Assembly (NCBI GenBank): GCA_003155135.1
Contig: PMFN01000020.1
Span: 69,086 to 113,818, forward strand
Direction: 5' to 3'
Source: Acidimicrobiaceae bacterium
GTDB lineage: Bacteria; Actinomycetota; Acidimicrobiia; Acidimicrobiales; RAAP-2
Length of the DNA stretch: 44,733 nucleotides
The position numbers and the translations under genes were made by a program. Shown here in pieces: positions 31,031-41,584 of the stretch (positions within the stretch are counted from its first letter, which is position 1; each line of letters opens with the position of its first letter). The notes beneath the pieces were generated by a model. The model had not been told where the DNA came from. It did not search any database and saw nothing but the letters and a program-made list of their open reading frames with translations.

Positions 31031-31789
31031 ATGACCATCGAGGGGACCGAAACGCCCCGCTTCGCCCGGTGGTCGCCCGACGACGGCATCGACAAGGTCC
31101 TGGTCGTGACCGCTCACCCCGACGACGTCGACTTCGGCGCGGCGGGCACGGTGGCAGCCATGACCTCGGCAGGTATCGAGGTCGCCTACTGCATCTGCAC
31201 CAATGGTGACGCCGGGGGCTCGGACCGTTCGATCTCACGGGCCGAGATGGCCGTCATACGCCAGCGCGAGCAACGAGCGGCCGCAGCCCGAGTGGGCGTG
31301 GAGACGGTCGTGTTCCTCGGTCATCCCGACGGGCGGCTGCAGGCGAGCATCGAGCTGCGCCGTGACGTGAGCCGCCAGATCCGGCTGTTCCGCCCCGGAC
31401 GGGTCATCACCCAGTCGCCGGAGCGCCTCTTCGACCGCATCTACGCGAGCCACCCTGACCACCTGGCCGCCGGCGAGGCGGCACTGTGCGCCGTTTACCC
31501 TGACGCCCGCAACCCGTTCGCCCACCCCGAGCTTCTGGCCGATGAGGGGCTCGAGCCCCATACCGTGGGCGAGGTGTGGCTCATGAGCGCCCCGGCACCC
31601 GACGTGATCGTCGACATCGGTGCCACCTTCGACGCCAAGGTCGCGGCCTTGGGCTCGCATGCGAGTCAACTCGCCCCCGATTTCGACGCCGCCAAGCTGC
31701 TGCGTCAGTTCGCCGAGTCTGTGGCCGCCGTGGCCGAACTCGGAGACGGTGGGCTGGCCGAGGCGTTCCGCCTCGTGGCGACCGCCTGA
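31031..31789 (+). CDS. PIG-L family deacetylase
   Basis: 252 residues from ATG 31031. The zinc motif is TAHPDDVDFGAAGTVA (His-Pro-Asp-Asp, with Asp where MshB has Glu), followed by YCICTNGDAGGSD, REQRAAAARVGV and the second-shell His in YASHPDHLAAG. This family removes N-acetyl groups from GlcNAc-linked compounds, as in mycothiol synthesis (MshB) and its conjugate recycling (Mca). The sequence is not close enough to name either. Probably cotranscribed with the helicase. Confidence 0.87.
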   Translation: MTIEGTETPRFARWSPDDGIDKVLVVTAHPDDVDFGAAGTVAAMTSAGIEVAYCICTNGDAGGSDRSISRAEMAVIRQREQRAAAARVGVETVVFLGHPDGRLQASIELRRDVSRQIRLFRPGRVITQSPERLFDRIYASHPDHLAAGEAALCAVYPDARNPFAHPELLADEGLEPHTVGEVWLMSAPAPDVIVDIGATFDAKVAALGSHASQLAPDFDAAKLLRQFAESVAAVAELGDGGLAEAFRLVATA

Positions 31790-31830
31790 CCGGGCCGCTC
31801 TTTGGACGAGCAGGCTGTCAGCGATTCGCT

Positions 31831-31947
31831 GGCGCCGCGTTCGATGCCGCCGTAACTCTTGGCGACTGCGACGTCGTAGGCCTGCGCCAAGAGCGCTCGT
31901 GCGCCGTCACGGTCGCCCGGCCTTGCGCGCTCGGCATCGGCGTCGCC
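31831..31947 (-). pseudogene. Remnant of an AfsR/ATPase-type TPR C-terminus
   Basis: A minus-strand frame reads GDADAERARPGDRDGARALL followed by AQAYDVAVAKSYGGIERGA. This matches the C-terminal tails of large ATPase/TPR regulators (AfsR and adenylate-cyclase-like ATPases), where such an 'ARALLxxA...G..IER' segment ends the protein. Only about 39 residues remain, with no start and an unrelated continuation. It abuts a beta-propeller fragment on the other strand at about 31945. Confidence 0.4.
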
Positions 31948-32335
31948 TTTCGGTGTCGCCGTCGACCAGAGCACGAACATGATCTACGTCGCGAACAACA
32001 ATGGTGGCGACGGCCCACCCAGCCTCTCGGAGATCAACGGCGCCACCTGCGATGCGGCCGAGACGTCGGGCTGTGCGGCACATCCTCCGGAGGTAACGGT
32101 CCCGGGCTACGCGCCCAACGGCATAGCGCTCAACCCCACGACCCACGTCCTCTACACGGCGAACTTCTACGGGGCCAACGTGTCGGCGATCGACGTCGCC
32201 TCCGCCAAGGGTTCGGGGAGCGCCCCGACCTTTGCCGTGGGCAGCTCCCCTGAGGACCTCGCAGTCGATGCTTCGAACCACACCGTCTACGTCTCGAACA
32301 GCCTCGATGGGACGGTCTCGGTGGTGGGCCAATAG
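31943..32335 (+). pseudogene. C-terminal fragment of a YVTN beta-propeller repeat protein
   Basis: The frame from SPFGVAVDQSTNMIYVANN to the stop at 32335 holds about three propeller blades with the repeated pattern AVD...T.YVAN and a variant INGATC...TSGCA..PP spacer. The first repeat is cut at 31943; upstream the frame loses similarity and meets a stop at 31877. No signal peptide or start codon belongs to it, since the only ATG (31979) falls inside a blade. YVTN proteins are usually secreted with many repeats, so most of the gene is missing. Confidence 0.6.
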
Positions 32336-32549
32336 ACCTGCAGGAGCTGGACGGCGGTATGCCCGGCGACCGGATCACAGCACCTGGGGCGCTGGGCATC
32401 GTCGCTCAGTGCGCCGAGCCGCCTCGCGGTCGGAGCCGGGTCGTCCGCATCGCCCCTCGGAACGTCCCACCCAGCCGGGGTGTGCGAACCGACCTGTCGA
32501 TCTCGGTACCGCCGCCCAGGCGTGCCCGCTCCCGGCGCGGCGTGTCGGC

Positions 32550-35243
<2,694 letters not shown>

Positions 35244-35406
35244 GTCGCCATTCTGTACCCCGTGGCCCTCCACCCGCCTCTCGCGGGGCCCCGGGTTGCC
35301 GGCCATCGGGGACAACCCGCAGCGTGGGTGGGGAATTGCCCAACGCCCCTTTCGGGCCAGCACGGTCTCTGCAACACTTCTGCCGGTGGGTGTCGGTCTC
35401 AGCAGA

Positions 35407-36801
35407 ATGTTGCGCCTCGTCGCGTGCATCGGAGCGCTGGTCGGGTTGGCGGCGCTGGCCGTCCCGGCCACCTCGGGTGCGAGTTCCCCGCCGTTGCCAC
35501 CCGGGACGACCTCGCGTGCGGTGACGCCGGCGGTCTACCCCGGCGGCGGCGTCCTCCATTACGGCACTGCGTCCGCTGCGGCGGTGCCAGCCATCGGAAG
35601 TGCGCTCAACTCTCCGCTGGTGGGCATGGCGGCCAGCCCGACCGGGCAGGGCATCTGGGTGGTCGGCGCGGACGGAGGTGTCTTCACCGGCGGCTCGGCC
35701 GGCTTCTACGGGTCGGCGGGAAATCTCGAGCTCGACGGCCCGATCATTGCCATTGCCGCCACCCACGACGGGGCTGGCTACTGGCTCGCTGCCATCGACG
35801 GTGGCGTCTTCACCTACGGCGACGCGCTCTTCCACGGCTCGATGGGTGGCCAGCACCTGAACCAGCCGATCGTCGGCATGGCGCCGACGGCCGATGGCGG
35901 TGGGTATTGGTTGGTTGCGTCCGACGGCGGGATCTTCTCCTTCGGCGACGCGCCCTTCTACGGGTCGATGGGCAACAAGCCTCTCAATCAGCCGATCGTC
36001 GGGATGGCTGCCACGCAGTCCGGTCATGGCTACTGGTTGGTCGCGTCCGATGGCGGGGTCTTCACCTTCGGTGACGCCGGATTCTTCGGATCCGCCGGCG
36101 GCCAGTCGCTCGGCAACTCGGTTACCGGCATGGCGGCGCTGCCCAACGGGACCGGGTACTGGCTGCTGCTGAGCGACGGTGGCATCTTCGGCTACGGCGA
36201 CGCCGTGTCACAGGGCTCGCCGGCCACGGTGGGGGCGGCGACGCCGTTCAACGCCATCGCCGCCAGCCCCATTGGCCAGGGCTACTGGCTGCTCGATCCC
36301 GACGCCTATAACTACACGTTCGCGAACCCGCCGCCCAACGGGACTTTCCCCGGTTCGGCGGCGATCGTGGCCGCCGCTGAGTCACAGATCCGACCCGACC
36401 CCTACACCGGCTATTTCTGCAACCCCTATGGGCCCTGCGAGGAGTGGTGCGCCCTCTTCGCCACCTGGGCCTGGCAGCAGGGCGGGTGGGCCATCCCTTC
36501 CTACGCCTTCACCGGCGACATCTACTACTGGTCGGCCGCGAACGGGGCGGTGCTCCCCCCGAGCGCCACGCCGGTCCCCGGTGACGCCGTTCTTTACGGC
36601 ACCTCGCCGTATTCGACCGCCACCTCGGTCCATACCGGGATCGTCGCCCAGGTCTGGCCCGACGGGGCGGTGGTGACCATCGAGGGCGACGCCGGCCCCA
36701 GCGCCACCGGTCACCTGGCCGTCATCACCAACGGGCCGTACCTGCCCTCGCAGTCGCTCAACTACAACGGCTTCGGCATCTACGCCTGGGCGCAGCCCTA
36801 G
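35407..36801 (+). CDS. Secreted repeat protein with C-terminal CHAP amidase/peptidase domain
   Basis: 464 residues from ATG 35407. A Sec signal peptide ([24 protein letters not shown], cleavage near residue 25) is followed by six 42-residue repeats with Trp at 84, 126, 168, 210, 252 and 294 and the pattern [21 protein letters not shown]. The CHAP domain has Cys348 in [12 protein letters not shown], His409 in SVHTGIV and an acidic residue at about 426, so a papain-like catalytic triad is present. CHAP enzymes cut peptidoglycan peptides or amides. The repeat is widespread in Acidimicrobiia, probably a propeller-like binding module. Confidence 0.82.
   Translation: MLRLVACIGALVGLAALAVPATSGASSPPLPPGTTSRAVTPAVYPGGGVLHYGTASAAAVPAIGSALNSPLVGMAASPTGQGIWVVGADGGVFTGGSAGFYGSAGNLELDGPIIAIAATHDGAGYWLAAIDGGVFTYGDALFHGSMGGQHLNQPIVGMAPTADGGGYWLVASDGGIFSFGDAPFYGSMGNKPLNQPIVGMAATQSGHGYWLVASDGGVFTFGDAGFFGSAGGQSLGNSVTGMAALPNGTGYWLLLSDGGIFGYGDAVSQGSPATVGAATPFNAIAASPIGQGYWLLDPDAYNYTFANPPPNGTFPGSAAIVAAAESQIRPDPYTGYFCNPYGPCEEWCALFATWAWQQGGWAIPSYAFTGDIYYWSAANGAVLPPSATPVPGDAVLYGTSPYSTATSVHTGIVAQVWPDGAVVTIEGDAGPSATGHLAVITNGPYLPSQSLNYNGFGIYAWAQP
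35602..36310 (+). repeat. Six tandem 126-bp repeats inside the CHAP gene
   Basis: Conserved Trp codons at 35656, 35782, 35908, 36034, 36160 and 36286 are spaced exactly 126 bases apart, encoding 42-residue units. Units 2-5 are best kept; the first and last are degenerate. The strict in-frame spacing points to duplication within the gene. Confidence 0.85.
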
Positions 36802-37347
36802 TCGAAGGCACACCGCTCCTCGAAGTTCACAGTGGAGCCACTACATTCCGCCGATTGCTGGAACGGGCAGGTTGCCTCACGGAGCTTCGAGGGGCGCGCC
36901 GCTCCGCTTTCGCGTGGTCTGTCGAGATCGGCAGAGCGCCGCCTCGAACGACCACAGAGGTGCGCGTGCCGAACACGTCGAAGGTGAGGATGCACCAGCG
37001 AGCCTGCGGCCATCGCCCGGACCCAACAGAGCTCCCTCGTGCCTCGGAGCACGTCCTGCTCCTGTCGTACCTGCGAATCCGATTCCCGGAACGGCTCAGG
37101 ACCGAGACGGCATCGCTTCGTCCGATGGCCGGGCACGGAGATGGGATGGAGGTGTCCATGGACGAGCGATGCCATGGCCCCGTCGAGGGGAACACGGGAC
37201 ATCGGCATCTCGGACAACCCCGATCAGCGTGAGCGCTTCGCCGGCAATCTGTGAGCCGCACGGCGCCCATCACGTGCGGACCGCCCCGGGATTGGTGAGA
37301 GAACCCGGAAAGTGTTCTGAAATCGCAAAGCCACGCGGGGACTTTGG
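36802..37347. other. 546-bp gap with only a faint gene trace
   Basis: No frame is convincingly coding on either strand. GC is lower than in the genes to the left. The only trace of a protein family is the minus-strand fragment at 36935-36997. An inverted repeat (CCCGG arms) lies near 37290-37315. Confidence 0.5.
36935..36997 (-). pseudogene. Possible haloacid dehalogenase (type II) motif I remnant
   Basis: The minus strand reads WCILTFDVFGTRTSVVV; LTFDVFGT at 36965-36988 is the exact motif I of type II haloacid dehalogenases, in which the first Asp is the nucleophile. Similarity fades on both sides within a few residues and no full gene is present. A chance match of 8 residues cannot be excluded. 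Confidence 0.25.
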
Positions 37348-39786
37348 TTAGACATACTCTCGGCGGCGCAACCACAGCAGGGTGAACCAGCCCCAAAGCG
37401 GGGGCAGGTATGAGCTGAACAGTCGCTGGATGAAGACTGCCGCGGTGGCATCGGACTCGGATATCCCCGCTGCGGTCAAGCCGAGGATCATCCCGGCTTC
37501 CACTACTCCCATGCCACCTGGGACCGGAGCGATGCCACCGATCATCGAGGCCAGGGTGATGACGATGATCAGAGTGGCCAGACTCAGATGGTCGCCGAAT
37601 GCCCGCAGTGAGGCAGCCAGAGCCAGCGCCACCAGCAGCTGGCTGGCGGCTGCTCCACCGACAAGTTGGACCAGCTTGCGCGGTGTGCGGAGAACCTGTC
37701 GAACATCCAGCCAGACGGCGGTCAGGCGCGGCCGAATTTTGGACGCAGCCAGTCGACGGAACCGGGGGATACCAACCACGACACCGAGCAACACGGCGAT
37801 AACGAGCACGGCGACGAGGAGCACCCACACGGTATGGCCAGGACCAGAGTCAGGGTGGTCGCTGAGGTGGATGGTCCCCCAAGCCAAAGGCAAACTGATC
37901 GCGAAGAGCAGGCCCTTGATCGCCCAGCTCACCGAAGTGACGACCACGCTCGAGCTGACGGCCAGTGAGGCGTCGTAGCCCTGCTGCTGAAAGAAACGCA
38001 CCCTGGTGGCAAACACTGCGGGGGACCCACCGGCCAGCGAGCTGAAGCTGTTGGCAACCTCAACGGCCACGACACGCCCGAATGGCATATCGCCGGTCAC
38101 GCTACCGAGATCTTCGACCGCTGAACCGACGAAGGCCAGTTGGGCGCAGAAGAACGTCACTACCACCCACGCCCAGTCCGCCCCGACGATCGTGTCGAAG
38201 GAGTTGGTGACGTTGATCAACGTGCCGATGAGGGCCCAACCACCCACCAGCGTCCCGATGGCAAGAATCAAGGTGGGCACACTGACGCGACGGGGTTCTG
38301 CCAACTTCGGCACCTCGATGGATGCCTCGGCAGAAGCGAGCGCACGAACTTCGCTCAGCAGGGCGGTCTTGCCGCGCAGGCGTCGGGCGAGGACTGGGTC
38401 GAGCCCGGCTCTGCGAAGGTGTTGGAGGACCCCCAGCAACACCTCGGTCGAAAGACAACGAACGGCTGCAGCAGCGGTGCGCTCCGGTCCCACTGCCAAG
38501 GCCGTCGAGGCCACGGCGCCCGCCAGATCGCGGTTCAGTCGGTCGACCTGTGCGTTGGAGGAGGCATTGCGAAAATCCAGCAAGGCAACGGTTGACGTTG
38601 TCCGGTCGACCAGGATGGCGTCCCCGTTCACCGACCCGTGCGCAATCCGCGCAGTGCGAAGAAGCAGAAACTGCTCGAAGAGACTGTCGAGCATCTCGTC
38701 GGTGATGGCTTCGGGCCCGGTGTCGGCAAGTCGAGAGCCCTTGGGGATCCGGCTCACCAACAGTGCATCGCGCGACGAGCCGGCATGGCTGGCCGCCAAC
38801 ACCTGGGGCACCACAACTCCGGCTCGATCGGCCAGAAGGGTCAGATAGGCCTCGTGCTCCACCTGCTGGAGTCGGGTGAAGGTGAGGGTCGGACCCGAGT
38901 CTCGGTAGAAGAGAAATCGTCCGGCTTTCGCCAGCAACTTGGCATCGGCGGCGTCGCGACCATAGACGGCGATGCGTAGCTCAGATCCTTCGCCCTTTCC
39001 GTTGGTCTCCGTGGCGCGGTAGGTGGCCACCCCCCAGGTCTGCTGCGCCAATGGCCGAACCTCACCGGCTCGGATTGACAGCTCAGCGAGCAGCGCATCG
39101 ACATCATCAACGGAAGGAAGGCCGAGTGGTGAGCCGAAGACGAGGTGGACGATGGCAGTAGCGGCCCAACCGATTGCCAGGCTTCCGAGCACACTGACCG
39201 GAAGCCCGTGGCCACCGACCACCGATGAGAGCGCCACGAGGAGGACGGCCGCTTCGATGATCCGCTGGAGCGTCCGGGCCAGATACGGCAGAGCAGCGGT
39301 GACCACTGCCATGTAGACGGCGAGCTGGATGACCGGAAAGCTGAGATAGAAGCCCTCGATCGCCGCGCCCGCCGGACGGCCGCCGTTGCGACCGAGGATG
39401 AAGATGAGCAGCAGGCTGATGGCCACGGCGCCCAGGGCGGCCAGCCCGATGTCTCGGGCGACCAACCAGCGGCGCGTCACCAACGCCAAAAGGATCAGGG
39501 CAGCGGTGATGGCGTACGACCCACCGTCGTAGACGACAGTGATCAACCAACTGACGCCGTGAGGCGCAGGGGAGAGGGCCTGACCCACCACCCGGTCGAA
39601 GTGCGAGCTGTAACCAATGGCCAGGACGCAGCAAAAAAGCGCGATGCCGGCCAGCGCCAGTTTCACGCCGTCGCTCCCGCGCCGGCGGCGTTGGCCATCG
39701 CCCAGAGGAGCGAAGAGCACCGACCGCCAGCCACTCAGCGACTCTGCTGCGCCCATCGTCTGGCGCTCTCGGCGATTGACCACCAT
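37348..39786 (-). CDS. Membrane fusion protein: PAP2-like, kinase-like and LPG-synthase/flippase (UPF0104) domains
   Basis: 812 residues from ATG 39786, though ATGs at 39756 and 39822 are possible. Residues 40-210 form six membrane segments with a degenerate PAP2 layout (GRNGGRP, SFPVIQ in place of SFPSGH, VVGGHGLPVSVLGSLAIG). Residues 215-500 are soluble and kinase-like, with an altered catalytic loop HGSVNGDAILVDR (His383) and DFR instead of DFG. From about 505, eight membrane segments match the LPG_synthase_TM/UPF0104 family (GGSPAVFATRVRFFQQQG, ASMIGGIAPVPGGMGVVEAG). UPF0104 proteins move or recognise lipids. Codon GC is near 63%, lower than neighbours. Confidence 0.85.
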   Translation of the reverse strand: MVVNRRERQTMGAAESLSGWRSVLFAPLGDGQRRRRGSDGVKLALAGIALFCCVLAIGYSSHFDRVVGQALSPAPHGVSWLITVVYDGGSYAITAALILLALVTRRWLVARDIGLAALGAVAISLLLIFILGRNGGRPAGAAIEGFYLSFPVIQLAVYMAVVTAALPYLARTLQRIIEAAVLLVALSSVVGGHGLPVSVLGSLAIGWAATAIVHLVFGSPLGLPSVDDVDALLAELSIRAGEVRPLAQQTWGVATYRATETNGKGEGSELRIAVYGRDAADAKLLAKAGRFLFYRDSGPTLTFTRLQQVEHEAYLTLLADRAGVVVPQVLAASHAGSSRDALLVSRIPKGSRLADTGPEAITDEMLDSLFEQFLLLRTARIAHGSVNGDAILVDRTTSTVALLDFRNASSNAQVDRLNRDLAGAVASTALAVGPERTAAAAVRCLSTEVLLGVLQHLRRAGLDPVLARRLRGKTALLSEVRALASAEASIEVPKLAEPRRVSVPTLILAIGTLVGGWALIGTLINVTNSFDTIVGADWAWVVVTFFCAQLAFVGSAVEDLGSVTGDMPFGRVVAVEVANSFSSLAGGSPAVFATRVRFFQQQGYDASLAVSSSVVVTSVSWAIKGLLFAISLPLAWGTIHLSDHPDSGPGHTVWVLLVAVLVIAVLLGVVVGIPRFRRLAASKIRPRLTAVWLDVRQVLRTPRKLVQLVGGAAASQLLVALALAASLRAFGDHLSLATLIIVITLASMIGGIAPVPGGMGVVEAGMILGLTAAGISESDATAAVFIQRLFSSYLPPLWGWFTLLWLRRREYV

Positions 39787-39794
39787 CGAGGAGA

Positions 39795-39800
39795 ACGATA
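39795..39800 (-). promoter_or_regulatory. Candidate -10 element (TATCGT) of the membrane fusion gene
   Basis: On the minus strand TATCGT ends 8 bases before the ATG at 39786, which is the reason for preferring that start. Confidence 0.36.
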
Positions 39801-40130
39801 AGCGAAACTTCTTCGGACCCACCGTTGCGTTTCGTCGTGCGGTCTGTCGATTGGCGGCGGGCGCGAGCCGGCCTGAAGCGCCCGTTCACGGCGCTCTTCG
39901 GCTTCTCTCATCTTCGTGGGCTGCTCGCCGTGCAAGAACTCGTCGACAACCCACCCGGAGACTTTCCCGCCTTTTCGATCTCGACACCGACGACAACCGA
40001 GCCATCCGATCCAACTCTGGTGACGACCTCTCGATCGTGACCTGGTGTCGAGTTTGGACACATCCGATCGACGCCGGGCACAGCCCTGGACGACCGTCTT
40101 CAGGCACCGCGCATCCCCGAGCTTCGCCGG

Positions 40131-40136
40131 TAGGAT
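40131..40136 (+). promoter_or_regulatory. Candidate -10 element (TAGGAT) of the FmdB-type gene
   Basis: TAGGAT lies 19 bases before the ATG at 40156, with GGAGGAGGGG between, so this message would have a short leader carrying a Shine-Dalgarno sequence. Confidence 0.38.
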
Positions 40137-40155
40137 GCCGCACGGAGGAGGGGTG

Positions 40156-40380
40156 ATGGCGCACTACGACTACCGCTGCGACACCTGCGAGGCCGTCTTC
40201 GAGGAGTGTCGGCCCATGGCTGCGGCCGATGCGCCGGCACGCTGCCCGGACGGTCACGTCGGCGCCACACGCCTCCTCCCCGTTTTCGCCGTGGGCGGAC
40301 GCTCGGATCTGCGTGCTGCGGGGGTCTGTGGCGCGCCGGTCGCCGGCGGCTGCGGTGGGGCGTGCGCCTGCGCCGGTTGA
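40156..40380 (+). CDS. FmdB-family zinc ribbon protein
   Basis: 74 residues from ATG 40156, with a strong Shine-Dalgarno (GGAGGAGG). It begins MAHYDYRCDTCEAVFEECRPM, the FmdB regulatory zinc ribbon start, and the second metal-binding half is CPDGHVGATRLLPVF. The Gly/Cys-rich tail GGCGGACACAG is usual in this group. FmdB-type proteins are probable regulators or metal-binding adaptors of unknown targets. The next gene starts 70 bases on. Confidence 0.8.
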   Translation: MAHYDYRCDTCEAVFEECRPMAAADAPARCPDGHVGATRLLPVFAVGGRSDLRAAGVCGAPVAGGCGGACACAG

Positions 40381-40450
40381 GACGGCGCCCGTAGGCCCTG
40401 GGCAGCGCCGCTACCGCACGGAACCGCACTGAACGAGGGGGGAACACGCA

Positions 40451-41554
40451 ATGGAGCTGTCGTCATGGGACGACTACCCGGTCCACCAGGCAGCCGAGCT
40501 GATCGCCCATCCGGCGACCAGCGACCGCAACTTCTACGACCGCTACTACTTCAATCTGCATCCCTCGAGTGGTGAGTTCTCCGCCATCTTCGGGTTCGGT
40601 GAGTACCCGAACCTGGGCGTGAAGGACGCCTTCATCGATGTCCGCCGGGGCGACCGGCAGCACATCGTGCGGTCGTCGGGGCCGCTCCTCGACCGGGCGG
40701 ACACCTCCGTCGGGCCGTTCCGGGTCGAGGTGGTCGAGCCGCTGCGCTCGTTGCGGGTGATCGTCGAGGAGTCCGAGTACTCGGTCGCCATGGACGTCAC
40801 GTTCACCGGGTCGACCCCGGCCATCGCCGAGCCCCGCCAGTTCATCCGCGTGAAGGGCAAGGTCGTCTTCGACACCCAGCGCCTGGCGCAGACGGGCACG
40901 TGGGCGGGCACGCTCGAAGTCGGCGGCGAGGAAATCACCATCTCGCCCGAGCACTGCCGCGGCCCGCGCGACCGCTCCTGGGGGGTGCGCCCGGTCGGCG
41001 AGCCCGAGTCCGACGGCATCCGACAGGGGGAGCTGGTGCTGCCCGGGATGTGGAACTACTACCCGATGCAGTTCGAGGACCACTCGATCTTCTTCATCTG
41101 CCACGAGGACGACGACGGGGTGCGGCGGCTCGAGCAGTCCGAGCGAGTCTGGAGCGACCCGTCGCGCCCGATCGAGCAGCTCGGCCGAGCCGAGCATCTG
41201 CACCACTTCGAGCCCGGGACGCGTGTGCTCACCGGTTCGGTGCTCACCTTCCCCGACGCCGGCATCGAGGTGGAGTGCACCTCGTTGCTCGCCAACTTCA
41301 TCTCGGTCGGGACCGGGTACGGCATCGACGCCGACTGGCGTCACGGCATGTACCACGGCACAGAGACGATCACCCAGGGGATGGTGCTCTCCGTCGAGGA
41401 GATCCGCGGCCTCGCGCAGTACGGGATCGTGGACCACGTGGCCCGCTTCTCCTACGACGACCATGTGGGTTACGGGCTGTTGGAGCACGGGTTCTTCGGG
41501 CCGTTCCGCCGCTACGGCATGACCGACGGCGGCATGGGGGCGCCCGGCGACTGA
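40451..41554 (+). CDS. CrtC/lipocalin-like conserved protein of unknown function
   Basis: 367 residues from ATG 40451, with GAGGGGGG upstream. Mostly beta strands in character, soluble, no signal peptide. Recognisable stretches are FYDRYYFNLHPSSGEFSAIFGFGEYPNLGVKDAFID, CRGPRDRSWGVRPVGE and MWNYYPMQFEDHSIFFICHED. The double beta-barrel outline and the RDRSWGVR turn resemble the hydroxyneurosporene hydratase (CrtC)/AttH-like group, but catalytic function cannot be inferred. Similar proteins in actinobacteria often lie near lipid or steroid genes. Not obviously linked to ArgS, which follows after 30 bases. Confidence 0.7.
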   Translation: MELSSWDDYPVHQAAELIAHPATSDRNFYDRYYFNLHPSSGEFSAIFGFGEYPNLGVKDAFIDVRRGDRQHIVRSSGPLLDRADTSVGPFRVEVVEPLRSLRVIVEESEYSVAMDVTFTGSTPAIAEPRQFIRVKGKVVFDTQRLAQTGTWAGTLEVGGEEITISPEHCRGPRDRSWGVRPVGEPESDGIRQGELVLPGMWNYYPMQFEDHSIFFICHEDDDGVRRLEQSERVWSDPSRPIEQLGRAEHLHHFEPGTRVLTGSVLTFPDAGIEVECTSLLANFISVGTGYGIDADWRHGMYHGTETITQGMVLSVEEIRGLAQYGIVDHVARFSYDDHVGYGLLEHGFFGPFRRYGMTDGGMGAPGD

Positions 41555-41584
41555 GCTCGAGTGCCGGTGGTGGCAAAATGGCCC

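Larger units (their letters stand above)
39787..40155. other. 369-bp gap without a recognisable gene
   Basis: Contains the candidate promoter of the membrane fusion protein at its left end and that of the FmdB-type gene at its right end. Open frames between them show no family similarity. GC is lower than average, continuing the low-GC segment. Confidence 0.5.

Noticed and set aside
31979..32335. 118-residue intact small gene starting at ATG 31979
   Set aside because: The ATG lies inside a propeller blade whose first half is encoded upstream in frame, so this is the tail of a truncated gene, not a complete one.
36798..37217. Long open frames on both strands in the gap after the CHAP gene
   Set aside because: Arg/Ser-rich translations with no family similarity, no ribosome-binding site and no conserved composition; typical chance frames of high-GC DNA.
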